Assembly (NCBI GenBank): GCA_011800805.1
Contig: MPNW01000210.1
Coordinates: forward strand, 106,994 to 170,993
Length of the DNA stretch: 64,000 nt
Source of the DNA: Hirudo medicinalis
Taxonomy: Eukaryota; Annelida; Clitellata; Hirudinida; Hirudinidae
Reading direction: 5' to 3'
Positions 22,999-58,920 of the stretch are shown piece by piece; the first letter of the stretch is position 1; every line of letters begins with the position of its first letter. Both the position numbers and the translations under genes were made by a program. Under the pieces are notes generated by a model. The model did not search any database. It saw only the letters and a program-made list of their open reading frames with translations, and had not been told where the DNA came from.

Positions 22999-25900
22999 AT
23001 GCTGAAAGAGCATCAGTTGAAGATGAACACTGCCGTGAGAACCGTTGCCCACAAAATAAATTGCAAGCCACGTACCACGGATGTGGCTTTTGATGACTCA
23101 ATAAGCTTCGAAGATCTCCGCCTCAAGAAACCTGTTTTGGATGGGTTGAGAGAAGCGGGCTTTGAGAAACCATCTCCAATCCAGTTGAAGTCTATTCCTC
23201 TTGGGAAGTGCGGATTTGGTAAATGCGAATGAATCTGCACTTTTTTTTCAAAAATTTAGTTGGACCAAATTGCATTATCTGCAAATATTTTTTTAAAGAT
23301 CTTGTCGTCCAAGCGAAGTCGGGGACTGGAAAAACATGTGTTTTTGCAGTTTTGATATTAGAGAATCTTATTACATCCATTGATTCCTTGCAGGTTGGTT
23401 GGTGAAATTTAAATTTAATTATTTGTGCAGTTTGTGAAATTTAAAATCTGTTTTTGTTGAGATTATATCCTATTTTTATCATTAGTCTTGGAGCTTAATC
23501 TTTTGGCTAAATTATTTTAAGGGTTTTGTCAATATTGGAAAATTAAGGCACTAAATATCTCAACTTATATTTTTCTATTTAGTACTTAAATAAAGAATGA
23601 CTTGAATAGAAAATTTACTAATTATCAGTTGCTTGTCATTAAAAAAGTTTATTGTACTTTATAATTTAATTAATATTTCAGGCTTTGGTTCTTGCTCCCA
23701 CAAGGGAAATAGCTGTGCAGATATGGGAGGTAATAACAAGGGTTGGCAAATACATGCCAGATTTGAAATGTCATGCATTTATTGGGGGGATGTCTGTAGA
23801 GGAAGACAAGAAGAACTTAAAGACATGTCACATTGCCATAGCAACACCTGGTAGAATGAAGCATCTCATGGAACAGGAAGTAACAGGATTTGAACATGTG
23901 AGGTTCTTGGTTCTTGATGAAGCGGACAGATTGCTCGACTCCAGTTTCAAAGAAAACATCATTTGGATTTACAAACAACTTCCTGCAAGCAAACAAATGT
24001 TGACATTGTCAGCCACATATCCAGAGAGCTTGGCACAGCATGTCACCAAGTTCATGGAAAGTGCCGTTTTCGTCCGACTCAACTCTGACGATCCTGCCCT
24101 GCTTGGTGTCATGCAGTATTATAAAACTGTTCCAAGCCATTACAACCAGCATCAAGTCTATTTCTCTAAGCGCTCGGAACTCTTGAAAATACTCAACATG
24201 GTCGATTACAACCAGTGTCTCGTCTTCAGCAATTATCAATTCAGATCGGAATCCATTGCAAACGACTTGAATTTTGAGAAGTTCCCGACGGCTTGCATCA
24301 CGGCCGGCATGGATCAGAAGGATCGACTTGTGGCAATAAACAAGTTGAAAGACTTTCAATGCAGGGTTCTTGTTTCTACAGACTTAACCTGCAGAGGGAT
24401 TGATGCAGAATTTGTTGATCTTGTCATTAACTTTGACGTGCCCAACTGCTATGAGACGTATCTTCACAGAATCGGCAGAGGAGGAAGATTTGGTCAATTG
24501 AATATATTATTGTTACGCTAATTATCATTAAAGTTTTTTTATTTTTATGTATATTTATATCTTTTGAGCTATAAATTCATTAACTTTGTTTTTAAAATTC
24601 CCAGGAAGCTACAGTGCGGCGATAACTCTTGTTGCTGAGGGGAGCGAATTTCATTCTCTTGCAAAGATAGAACGGTTGAGCAACACCAACATTGCCTGCC
24701 TACCTGGTCTGTCAATAGTTTTTATTTTTACTGTTAATGGTTTGTTGAAATCACATTTTGAATTATTTATCAGATCCAATGCCATCAAACATTACGAGGA
24801 ACCCAGATGTCTTAAGGAATTCCACAATTCCTAGCATTTCATCATTGATTGGAACCAAAAATATAAGACAAATCACACCTGAAAATGTCTCAGAAATTTG
24901 TAAGACACACTCAGATGAAAACATTGGCCAGGCAGACTTGTCTCAAAATTCATTTACTCGTGCCACTTCATCAGAATTCAATGAAGATAGCACTGAAACA
25001 GATAAAGCTTTGAATTTTCAAGACATTGATTATAAGGGTCTGTTGAAAGGCTTGTTTGATGCAAGAAATTCTGTTACTCCAACCAGTAGAATTTCTTTGA
25101 CTGATTTGTTCGACAAATTTGATGCAATCCATGAGCTCTCCACAGATGAAGAAAAATCAAGTATAATTAATGCCATCAAAAGAATTGGGAAAGCTGATGT
25201 GTCAACTAACCAAGAACCTAGTCATTTGTTAAAGGATTCCATTTCTCCAAATATCAACTTCAAGAAACTTGTCAATGATTATTTTTCCAATAACTTTGGA
25301 GATGCTGCTACCATTCTTGATGCTTTGTTGAAAGTAATTCCTGAAAAGAAGGTTGAATTAGAGAAAGTTTTCCAAACTAAAGAGACTGATTCATGTGATA
25401 AGCTACAAGCTGTGATGAAAAGTAGTGAGGGAAACTCACATGAGGTTGTTGAATTCACTGGCACTGCAAATAAAATGCAGAAAATACTGATTAAGTATTC
25501 AAGCAAAGAACTACTAGATGTAAAGAAAGCAATGCCAGATAGCTGCAATGATTTGTCTCATATAAACTGTGATATTACCTTGCTGACAGAGCTTAAAAAG
25601 GGTCAGTATTCCAGAGTCTTGCCATTCAATCCATCCAAAAAGTTCTCGGGCAGACGCTTTAAAGAATTATCAATACAAAATAGCGGACAACCAAAAGTTT
25701 CATACGAGGAATTGAAATCATCCTGCGAAATTGGATGTCACACGTTAACATCTGCTGGAGTATTGGTGGGCGATAAGGGTCAGCCATCTTTAAAAGATAA
25801 GCTGCCTATGACTTGTAATTCTGAAACTAAAATAGAAGGTACAGACACTGATCAGATTCCAATGAAGGAGTTGGAAATTGCTCCACTTGCTGAAACATCT

Positions 25901-26905
25901 ATTGACACTAAAAAATCAGAATTTGCCCAAAGTGAATTACAGTTTTCATCAGACATTAAATGTGAAGAACCATCTTTAACAAATTTGTCAGCAGAAGTCT
26001 CTCAGGGAAAAGTCAATGATATCCAAAGAGAAGAACTACAAAATATCCTGCCCGTAAAACCTTCAGAATTTACCCAAGGCAAAGTATGTGCAATTGTAAT
26101 TTGTGATTTGACCGAGGCAACCCCGACAAAGATATCAGAAAATCCCCCTGAAAACAATGGGCTAGCAGAAAAGGTGTTGAGAAATCTATCAAACAAGAAT
26201 GTTGCGTCCGAGAAGTTGGAGATTGTGCAAGCCAATTCATCGGATATCACTTCATCAGAAATGATGAATTCTTGCCATTTCAGTTCAGTTGATTCATCTG
26301 ATATTCCATCCGATAGCGGAAAAGCTGAAGTAGATGAAAACCGCCTTTCATTGAAATGTACAAATGCCGGCACTGAATATAATTCTAAAAAACATATTGG
26401 AAATGATGGTGACACCCCTTTCAGTTTCAGAAAAAAATCTGCCAATATTAAAAATAAAGCTCATATTCCATATGATTCAGCCACATCATTTGACTCAACA
26501 TCTGCCACCAAAGCCAAAAAAGATCGATCACTTGCTCCCAAGATTAATCTCCATAGAAAGGCCACTGGAAATCGATATTTGTCTCCTGGGTTTTCGAGTG
26601 ATGATAGTAGTATAGACCAAGGCTTGAAGGTAAATCATTACGAAAATGTCAGTAAAGTTCAGCTGAATTCAGTCAACTGGTCTCCAAAATCAGCTCCTAA
26701 AAATGAGAAGAAAGAAACTCCAACAACTAGAAACACAACCAGATACTTTGATCCCATCTTGCTTAGACAAAACAAGAAGGAGCAATCACAGAATAAGAGT
26801 TTTGAAGACCTTATTGCACAAAGTCAAAGAATGTACAAGATGGCCAAAGTGCACACAGACTACATCTGTCAGTTGATTGAACTCAACAAGTGTTATCAAC
26901 CTTAA
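22999..26905 (+). CDS. DDX20: DEAD-box RNA helicase DDX20 (Gemin3)
   Basis: Five exons (22999-23218, 23299-23393, 23682-24492, 24605-24706, 24774-26905) encode about 1119 residues. The core closely follows vertebrate DDX20: [17 protein letters not shown]-motif region, Walker A AKSGTGKT (about 79-86), [13 protein letters not shown] (about 184-187), SAT (about 215), [11 protein letters not shown] and HRIGRGGRF (about 366). DDX20 is an ATP-dependent helicase of the SMN complex that assembles spliceosomal snRNPs. The C-terminal two thirds, coded almost wholly by the 2.1-kb last exon, is Ser/Lys/Glu-rich, looks disordered and shows no domain I know. The protein is longer than human DDX20 (824). 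All junctions have consistent phase. Confidence 0.95.
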
Positions 26906-27094
26906 TGAGAATTTTGAACTCTTGCTTTCTAGTTATTTTCGAAGCCATAAATTTTTAGTTTTTGAATCCTTGCAAGTTGAAAATTTAGACTCCACGTGTT
27001 TAACAAAACATCGGCTATTGTTCTCATGAACATAAAGTTTGAACTTTATTTACAGCAGGAAACCAAACTAAGTTTGGATATGAAAACGCAAATG

Positions 27095-27100
27095 TTTATT
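27095..27100 (-). terminator. poly(A) signal of RUVBL1
   Basis: AATAAA on the minus strand about 75 bp past the RUVBL1 stop, in the 260-bp gap shared tail to tail with DDX20. Confidence 0.5.
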
Positions 27101-27172
27101 TTAGTCACAATAGAAATAATAGCTCTCTTAGATCCAGACCATCATCAGCTAGCTGGATGCCTGCTCCTTACA

Positions 27173-31770
<4,598 letters not shown>

Positions 31771-31818
31771 AAGGATTTCTAAAATAACATGTCGCCAGAA
31801 TATTAAGTGCTAAAAACA

Positions 31819-31824
31819 AATAAA
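31819..31824 (+). terminator. poly(A) signal of NABP gene
   Basis: AATAAA 49 bp after the NABP stop. The minus-strand signal of the convergent RSPH14-like gene (AATAAA, 31841-31846) is only 17 bp away. Confidence 0.6.
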
Positions 31825-31899
31825 AGTCCTGGAAATAATTTTTATTCGAATGTCTTTAAAAAATGACATGGGCCTCATAGGGATTAATGTAAGTGGTTG

Positions 31900-33930
31900 T
31901 CAGGGTTTCCATAAAATTTTACTCACAGCTATGGTAGCTGCTCTTGAAATGCTTGGGAGAGTATCGAACTGGAGTGTCCTGATCTGATTTTGATAGCAGA
32001 AATACATTTTAATTAGGCAATTATGATTTACTAGTTCTAGTAGCATATAATACATCCAATTATTAAATGACTGGTCAATAGCTAATTAGTTGCATAAATT
32101 AGAAATTATTTAAATTATTAGTAAGTAGTACTAAATCTATCAATTTTTTATTTGGTATGCTATGCTTAGTGATGCAATCATTAAGTTGGTAACATTAAAC
32201 AATAATAATGGCATAAGTTTATAATAATGCTAAATATAGCACTGTAAGCCATGGATGTCCTACCTGTGGCACATACTCTAGCAGCATCTTCCTCCCCTCT
32301 GGGGCCTCTGAAATGCAGGTCAAAGCCTGAAAAATTATTCATTTTTACTGCCCTTAAATGCCAACAGTTCTTTGTTTTTATTATTACTGAGTGCTTACTT
32401 TCAGGCTGTATATCTTAATTTCTGAGTTGACTTCATTGAGCAGATCCAAAAGTGGGGGAACAGCTTTTGCCTCCAAAACTGTATATTTTCCTTTGGTTGT
32501 AAGAGCTATCCTACATTAAGATGATGTAGTTTATATGCTCTCATGAATTGAAGTTTGTGAGGTGAGCTTACAATCGAGTGTCTTACCTCATCAGTGCATT
32601 GGTCGCATTGATTTTGATGTCTAAGGAAGAATCGGAAAGCATCTCGACCAGTCTATAAACACACATCACCTCGATTGCCTGCTCCTTACCTTCCAGAACC
32701 TGGCTGCAATAAGAAATTTAATCAATTTATTTTATGGATGTTCTTCAACATGAGTAACATAAGTCTAACAAAAAATACTTTGAAAACTGGCTTGCAAGTA
32801 TCTTGTAAAGATTACTAAGGTATTTTTGAAGAAGCTACTTCTTAGTAGCAAAGGTTTTAAAGGATTCTAACTGTTATCATCCAACTAGTTTGAGATTTGA
32901 GACTAATTTCTTGTTTGTAATGATGATAATGAAATTTGATGGAGGCTTACCAGAGGTCGGCAATGTTTCTGGCTCCCCTCCATCTGACGCCAACATCAGG
33001 GTCATAAAGGCAATCATAAAACGCAGCCATGCCTTCCCCATCAAGAGCTTGCTGAACATTGATTTTGAAGCAGAAATGTAGCGTATCCATTATCAGATGC
33101 TGTCGATTCATTAAAGTAGTTGATTAATGTTACTTTTATGATATGAACAGTTAAATGAAACCTTATTACCTTCATTTCTGTATGCTCAGATTTGATTTTT
33201 CTTATCAACAATGCAATCAATTTTGCTTCTAAGATGGCATCTGCAGCTAGTTGAAATTTCATTGTTGAAAATGGATGTAACCATGACAAGAGATTTTAGA
33301 TTGTAGTTACCAAAAGACATCTCAGATGTGATCTCAATGGCCTTGTAAGCATTCAGTCTGACTATTGGCTCTGGGTCATCGAGCAGATGGGTCATTGATG
33401 GAATCACCTCATTTTCAATCATGGCCTGCCTCCCTATGGCATGGCCTGAAACAATAAATGTTGTGAGAATGTCTGATATCAATCTCTTGATTGAGATAAT
33501 GTCTTAATAAAAATGATTACTGGCAAGCAAATAGAAACATTCTGCGGCTTTCTGCCTGATGATAACGTTTTCGTCATGGATTGCATTCAGAAGGAGATCG
33601 ATAAATTCTGAAAGTGAAGATAAAACCATGTGAAATCAAACTTCGAGCATAGACCAAGATAACTCACCGTGTCTCAAAGCATCGGCGATATGTTCAGGAT
33701 CGTGCAAATAATCTGCCAAGGCCATCATTGCCCGTTGTCTAGTAATTAGGGTTTTACTCTCCAAGTCTCTTTTCTGAAAGCGATGTGCAGAAGAAATAAA
33801 CGTCAATTTGCAACAATATTTTGTGATATACAAATACCAGCACTGGGAGGGCTTTTCTTCCAAAAGCCAACGTTGCTCTTGTAGGGTCAATGAGGGGCGG
33901 GTAATTAGCCGAAATTATAGTTCTCGCCAT
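31900..33930 (-). CDS. RSPH14: radial spoke head 14 homologue (armadillo-repeat protein)
   Basis: Ten minus-strand exons (33838-33930, 33668-33773, 33521-33607, 33311-33445, 33170-33246, 32951-33099, 32587-32703, 32399-32510, 32264-32326, 31900-31983) encode 340 residues against 348 in human RSPH14. Similarity runs end to end: PPLIDPTRATLAFGRKALP at the start, RQRAMMALADYLHDPEHI, RLNAYKAIEITSEM, LDIKINATNALMRIALTT and the terminal SRAATIAVSKILWKP. It is a helical armadillo-type repeat protein assigned to axonemal radial spokes, so a ciliary or sperm role is likely. Phases agree at every junction. It is tail to tail with the NABP gene, with 129 bp between stops. Confidence 0.92.
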
Positions 33931-34373
33931 TCTACTACTCTATCAGCTAAACTCAGATCCAAGTCGAAAACAAGTTTGTAACTGGTTGTTATGGCGACAC
34001 ATTCCACTTCAAAGAATTCGATATGAATGCGTTTAATATTTTAAATTCGCACTTTTTTTGAGTATTTGGACCCCACTTTGAATTAGTTTAAAACCAAAGC
34101 ATCACTAAAAACACAGATTAGAGAAAATTTAATCTGGCTTTAAGCCAAGCCCTCTCCAACCACCTCAAAAACCTCAAACTCTCCATTGCAAAACTAAAAA
34201 GACAAAACTGATCAATTTTTATCACCTTATAATATCATTGACACCCAGTTGGTCCAGAACAATCAACGAACCCAACTGCTAAACCACCAGAAAAACTTGC
34301 AGAAGCAACCAATTTAACGTTCCACATTTCATGTAACAATTCCCTTTGTAATAATTTATTTTTGGCATGTTTC
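33931..34373. other. intergenic RSPH14/TBC1D22
   Basis: About 440 bp between the RSPH14 start and the end of TBC1D22 on the same strand. It carries a minus-strand AATAAA (34355-34360) that serves TBC1D22. No other element recognised. Confidence 0.55.
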
Positions 34374-37300
34374 TCAACTTTGATCAGCTAGATGTCTGGG
34401 AGCGTCTGCAAACGCAAATTTTAGCCTGTATCCATCTGCTAACAAGAATTTTATGTCGTCGCTCGACCAGTTCTCAGTGGGAAGGCTTTTCAGATACAGC
34501 ATGAGGCCCTATTAAGAAAATAATCAGTTAATAATGAATGGTTAAAACTAATGTAAACAACGTCCTATTAAATACTTGGAAATCATTCTGTTGCAAAAGT
34601 TCTTGAGAAAATTTGTTCAACAGAGCAGCACAAACGTAGAGGTGGAAGGAAGCGAAGCCATCTGGTTCAGACTTAAAAAAAATAAAGTTTAAATTCAGAC
34701 CATAAACATAATAGCAAAATATGACAGCATACCAGATAGGTATCCCAAAGTCTGACAATGCAGGTGAGAGATAATTCCCTCATAAGGAGGTTGTTCATCC
34801 ACCTGAATGCAAATTGGAGATACTCCACATTGTGGGATATGAGGTGCTGATGTAAATCGTCTGCACATTTAATAACAATCACTTATAATTCATTTTGGAA
34901 TATTAGTTATTTTAATATTCTTGCTTTAGTGGCTTTACAAGACATAGATGCAAAGTAACTAAATGTAAGAAAATGTATCAAGCAAATTGAAATTCTGAAA
35001 ATTACAAGAACAACACTGAACTATTGATGCGACTCATGAGTTCCTTCAGCACATTGACCCGCTTTTGAATTCCAGGTTGTGCAAACGTGTAGTTGTCCTG
35101 AATGCCATCAAGAAGTTTCGAAAAACACCAAAAACTGTCGGCTTCGATGTCTCTCAAGACATCCTCAGGAAGGCTCCCAACAGGGTAGTTGCTGATCTCA
35201 GCACCTGGTGAATTTCCAAATAAATAACAAAATATTGCAAAACACTGCACTAAACAATATCTACACAATTTTAGTTTAATTGGTAACAATTAATAATAAT
35301 AACAATTATTATTATATCTTAATATAATATGCTTAAAATGTTTATAAAATTTCAGCCCACATCATTATCACAACCTTTCTCCAGATGTTCGCTTAAAAAT
35401 ACGACAAAGAATGGAGTGACCAAGTCGTTGATGCCCTGCACATAACCACTGGCCGGATGTCTTATTGCCCAAATGTACAAAATCCTCTCAAATATCTGTA
35501 AACCAGCAATTAGTTTTGTTGCAAATGCCTTAAAGGTTTCTTTGGTATGCAGGTCAGCTCAGATGTTTGTGCACGTGACAGCAAAACAACATCCAAACTG
35601 TGTCGTGTTTGCAACCCATCTTGCACTGCCTCAGGCACCCTTGGGAAGGAGTGCTATATAAATGGTTGGTAAAAAGGGCCTCTGTTTGCAATGCCTATGG
35701 CACTACTTGAATGAACTACAATTACTGTTTATATTACAAAGTAAATGTTTTAAAATATTTATATAAAATAACCAAACTAAATCAATAACCTTCCTTAAAA
35801 TGTTTAGGCTTGGTTTTAGTACAGTGTAAATAAAAATTGATTAAAAGATTAACCTCCTGAACAATTTTTTGTTGAAAGAGTGGGATGAGGGGACTCATTC
35901 TTGGTATGTCAATGTTAATCTGCAGGCAGAAAATAAGTTAGACTTACAAGAACGATCTAAATACCTCATTTGTAAGATTAATATCAAATGAATCTTGAAA
36001 TTAATTTAGGCAAAATATTTATAAAAATATTTTAAGTTTGTGATACCAAACAAGAATTCCCAAATATGTAACAATTTCCTTTAAATCAATAAGGTTGCAT
36101 TACTTTTGATTTACCTGGTGATATGTCTCATAATGTATGGCATCATGTCTGGTCTCGTAATAGTGAGAAACTAAATTGAAATATTCCTTCCTCTTTCTGT
36201 CCAATGTCATCTGTCTTCGGTCAGGAATCAATGGAAGATAGCTCTGAAGAAAGGAAAATCAAGTTGATTAAGTGGCAGTTGTTTTGTTGGGCGACAATTA
36301 ATTTAAACTTAGTCCACTAATTTTAGTAAAAATAAAATATCGGTGATAAAATCCTTATATCTTATTCCAAGGTCGTCATGACAACACAATCTATTGCCAA
36401 TTGGAGCAAGTCTAAACAATCTTACTGAAAGTAATTTCCAGGCTGTACCACGACAAGGTTGCGGGATTCCTGACCAACATAATTCCTTCAATTCCTCTGT
36501 GAGCAATAAAATAAAATTTGCTTTGTTGTGACTTCTATTCTGTTTGTATTTTACTTTTATTTACTTTGGTTGTAATTACATAAACAATGACTAAATTGTC
36601 AATATTAATCATAAACACTCCAATTTTGAGTAAAACAATTTTGAATCTGACAAGAAATTACTCTAATAATTAAAATAACTAACGAGGAGTGAGGCTGTCT
36701 GAATTCATGATCCTCTGAAGCTTTTCACATCTGGCACTCTCAGACTCAAGAAACATTTCACGATCTTTGAAACTGAGGGAGTTTGTTACTGATCGAACAC
36801 CCCTACCAGGCCCAAAAGGAAAAGAGGTACGACCATTGGCACGTTTGCTGGGGACTAAAACCAAAGCGGATTACTTCAATTCATGTGTCATCTTTTGTTT
36901 TTAGAAATGAGTGATGTAAATTAAATTCTGGGCAATTTTTAACACCATTGAAGGAAAATGTAATTCAGTAATCTAATTCAATCACTGAATTCATTACATC
37001 AATCATGAAACATATTGTCATGAATTTATTAAAAAAGATTATTTCACAATTAGTTACATGTTATAAAATGATGTTCAAACCACAGTAAGCAATACAAATC
37101 AATGTAAATAAAGCATAACCTGTTGAAGTGGTTTCAGGTTTAGGTTGGTCTTCTGAGCACAATAAAGCTACCTTCTCCTGCTCTAGCTTTATCTTATGGT
37201 TGTTGATGACCTCCAAAGCAGTAATTCGAACTTGTTCAAGAGAGAGTTCAATAGGAAACCTTTCAGACGAAACTTCTGACAAGTCTTCGCTATCCACCTT

Positions 37301-37680
37301 GAATCCATTTTCGCAGCTGCAAAACACTGTAACGGTCTAGACCAAAATATCAGTGAAAATTTATAAATATTCTTATGTACCATTCTTTTGTTCTGTCATC
37401 AAGTGACTGTGTTCCATGTACAGGCTTTAGACTGCAATAATAGTATTAACAGTTTCAGTAACAATAATAAATTCATTATTGTTAAATAAATCATGTCATG
37501 CACTTAAATTAATTTGCTGCTAGATAATAATATGTGTTGGTCAACAGAATATTTGGATTGGTGAGGAAATTCTTAAGCTGTATTAATAATAAATTTAATA
37601 ATTTATTAACAAACGTTTTACCTCCCAGGGACATGAAACGATTTGGATTTCCAAAATTTATTTCTAGCTAAGTTGGACAT
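34374..37680 (-). CDS. TBC1D22: TBC1 domain family member 22 (Rab GTPase-activating protein)
   Basis: Twelve minus-strand exons (37622-37680, 37381-37431, 37120-37316, 36684-36854, 36426-36496, 36115-36243, 35854-35919, 35375-35495, 35022-35204, 34733-34860, 34576-34671, 34374-34508) encode 468 residues; human TBC1D22A and B have 517 and 505. The N-terminus (KFWKSKSFHVPGS) and the TBC domain from about residue 185 match: SGIPQPCRGTAWKLLS, DIPRM, RILYIWAIRHPASGYVQGIN, LLDGIQDNYTFAQPGIQ, FRWMNNLLMREL and RLKFAFADAP. The arginine and glutamine fingers expected of TBC RabGAPs are present (IPRM, YVQGIN). The family acts on Golgi-associated traffic. Intron 7 contains a SINE-like copy. Vertebrates have two paralogues, hence the unlettered symbol. 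Confidence 0.94.
35560..35665 (+). mobile_element. SINE-like element, copy C, in a TBC1D22 intron
   Basis: TGTGTCGTGTTTGCAACCC, TTGCACTGCC and the tail AGTGCTATATAAATGG match copies A and B. The B box is mutated (GTTTGCAAC). It sits in the intron between exons 7 and 8 of TBC1D22 in the opposite orientation to the gene. Confidence 0.6.
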
Positions 37681-38007
37681 CTAATTACAAGAGAGAAATT
37701 AGCAGGCGAACAAATTTAGAATCATAATCGATAAATAAACAAACACAGCTTACGTGAGATTAGTTTTTTAAAAGTTATTTACGTAATAAATTAAATTTTG
37801 AAATTATTTAATAAATGATTCAAAATGCTACTCCTGGTTTTAAAATAAGTAATTGATACTGAACATTACATCTAAACACATATTTTAATTATGAGAAGGT
37901 TATTTGTCTTATAGTTTGTATTTTTGCTCTAAATAAACTTTTCAATAAATTTAGTATTGTTGAATTTTTACTCCTAGTTTGCTTATTAGGTAAGTCTCTG
38001 CTATCCC

Positions 38008-38092
38008 AGGGCGCTCCCTTGATGGCGAACGATGCGACACATTACGACTGTTGTCGTTACCGAGTTACTGCATTGCGTTACTATGCAGACCC
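38008..38092 (-). mobile_element. SINE-like element, copy D (decayed)
   Basis: On the minus strand it shows the conserved block AACAGTCGTAATGTGTCG preceded by GGTAACGAC and followed by a decayed GGGAGCGCCC tail. Box sequences are lost. Confidence 0.5.
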
Positions 38093-38335
38093 ATTAAGCT
38101 GACATGCACGCCAGTTTAATCTTTCCAGGGCCCATCGATTCCTAAATAAGTGAATCAAATAAATTTTGCTTCGTAGTAGTTGTGAACAGTGGTTTCCAAT
38201 GATTTATATTCCATGTACGAGGAAAACCGATAGTAAATTTGAGAGATCTATTTCTTGAACAAATTTCTATAACAAATCTGGCACTAGAGTGCCCAACAAC
38301 ATGCATTGATTTTTGATTAAAATGATATAAAAGCT

Positions 38336-38341
38336 TTTATT
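38336..38341 (-). terminator. candidate poly(A) signal of NBEAL gene
   Basis: AATAAA on the minus strand about 445 bp beyond the stop codon; nearer variants may be used instead. Confidence 0.35.
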
Positions 38342-38784
38342 AAAGCTCACTGGCATACATGGAGAAAAATCACGTGCAACAAGACACTTTCAAGGGAATG
38401 CAGATGAGAACAATTTTCAGAAGTATGGTAGTAGTTTATATGATACAAATTATGCAAAGTCATGTCCTTCAATGGAATTGAAAATATTCGAAGGCTTCTT
38501 TCTCATGATAAAATTCAAGTAAATTGCCAACAAATTAAAGTCCAAAATAAAATATCACAATGTAATGGTATGGTCAACAATGTTAAAACTTATTAGGCTC
38601 AGCAAAGCTAATAATTACGAGGCATTAACAAATGGAAAATGAGAGCAAACCTACTAATCATATCCTGGCAATCAATAACTTAAGATGAACAACCACAAAC
38701 ACAAAAAGTAGGTCCGGCCAAACATTTTCCAAAAGCAGGACAGAACAGGGACATGATTGCATAGAAAATGAAGCAGTGAGTAAC

Positions 38785-57307
<18,523 letters not shown>

Positions 57308-58016
57308 TTCTGAAGGTCAATCGTGATCGGCTTACGTGATTGTTTTTACGTATTTAGTTATTTAATTATGCATTTATTTGATGACAGGATGAAAGGAAAT
57401 AGAATGTCCACTTAGACTGACCGACGCAGCAGCAATTACGACGTAACAAAACAAAGTGCAAGTAAAAGCAGATGCAACTTTGTTAAAGAAGAAAGCAGAA
57501 AAACCTATAACACTGTTTAAGCTAATCGTTTGAGATCATATTTGATTGATTTGTTTGATTGAACTTTTAATTTGGCTGGTTGGGAAGAATTGACCGAGTG
57601 ACAAATTGAAACAAAAATCTAATTGCACTTCAGCGTAAACAGAGATCTCAAGAGATGTTGCAGATGATTTAAAATTAGATGCAATTACTCATGATTACAC
57701 GAAGATGTCGATCTGTTCAATCATCTCGACTGAATGTTTACAAAATCTCACAAACAATCCATATGTTCAATCACATCAGCTGAATGTTTACAAAATCACA
57801 CAAACAATTCAACCTACCAATGATGAAAACTTTTACATTGTTGTGAACAGGACACGAAGGCACAAATGAAGGATCATTTTCTATAGATTTTTTGCTCCTA
57901 TGTGTACAATTTATAACTATTGATTTATAACTATTGATCAATTATTTCTCATCAAGGATAAAATTCATTTTCAAATAAAAATGTTTTATTCTTAAATAGA
58001 CAGAAACATTGGAGTT
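57308..58016. other. NBEAL upstream region
   Basis: About 700 bp with no conserved exon. It contains a tandem duplication of a roughly 52-bp unit at about 57714-57815 and a minus-strand AATAAA (57985-57990) for the next gene. No TATA box recognised. Confidence 0.5.
57714..57815. repeat. tandem duplication, unit about 52 bp
   Basis: Two adjacent copies share TGTTCAATCA, CTGAATGTTTACAAAATC and CACAAACAAT with a few differences. Confidence 0.8.
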
Positions 58017-58920
58017 TTACTTCAAAAGGCTGCATCTTCCTTTGAGGCATGGATCATATAGGCACTCAAGGAGATAGGTGACATTAGTTAAAAAAGCAAC
58101 TTGTTCTGCTACTGGACAAAACTTCTGCAATGAAAAGATGTTATCTCGCTTACCATTAATACTTTTACAAACAATAGCAAATTATAGCACGTGAGATTTT
58201 ATCATGCAGCCAAATTTTTAGAGTGTAAAGAAGCTACTAACAAGTGTTGACACAATACTACAGGCTTGCAGAAGTTTGTCGGTAATGTTGGAATTATGGA
58301 CAATTTGTAGATTACATGGACTCCTGCAATGGCATAATGGAATTACTTGCTGAATGTCAATTAAGTATCTGACAAACAATACCTGCACAAAATTGTTAAA
58401 AATTGCACCACAATTGAGGCATGAGGAAGGAAATAATCCTCGACATCTTCATCTTCTTCCTTCCTTAGGAAATGCAGCCAGGAAACAATGTAATGGTGAA
58501 GATTAGCAAAAATGATTTCCTCAAAGTAGAGCCTTGGCAAGTTGAAAGCTCTACAGCTAATAATGACAAATCCGTTTTTAATTTTTTTCTCCAAGTTTCG
58601 AATTGTTGCAGATGTATCAGTAAATTTCGAGTTCTCAAAGAAATCAAGAAAAATGCAAACCTTGTTTTCTTTTCATAATAATCTGTCTTGAAAATTTCTA
58701 AAAACTTTGCGTTAAAGACTTTGATAGTTTTAATTAGCTCTTCATTTCTCTAAAAATGAATATGTCGTTAAAAGTAACAAACTTCTCGTTATCTTTTGTA
58801 GGTTTTTTTTTAGGAACCCTGGCAATATCACCTAACCATAATACAGGTGAATTAACTAACCGATGAAGATAATTTTGAACAAAACTTAGCAAATTCATCG
58901 TCGCTATAAACGTCTGTCAT
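58017..58920 (-). CDS. unrecognised conserved-looking protein, 4 exons
   Basis: Minus-strand exons 58861-58920, 58383-58749, 58242-58323 and 58017-58124 encode about 205 residues starting MTDVYSDDEFAKFCSK. Splice sites are consensus and phases agree if one A is added to an A run in exon 2 (58665-58673). Without it the frame closes early, while the restored second frame runs openly through RAFNLPRLYFEEIIFANL and KEEDEDVEDYFLPHAS into exon 3. The composition is mostly helical with an acidic loop (KEEDEDVEDY) and many Leu, Phe and Cys residues. There is no signal peptide and no clear membrane segment. An armadillo/HEAT-like helical fold is a guess. It lies head to tail behind NBEAL, with a poly(A) signal at 57985. 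I do not recognise a family. Confidence 0.6.

Larger units (their letters stand above)
37681..38784. other. intergenic TBC1D22/NBEAL
   Basis: Contains the TBC1D22 upstream region, a decayed SINE copy at about 38008-38092 and the probable NBEAL 3' UTR with minus-strand AATAAA at 38336-38341. Confidence 0.5.
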
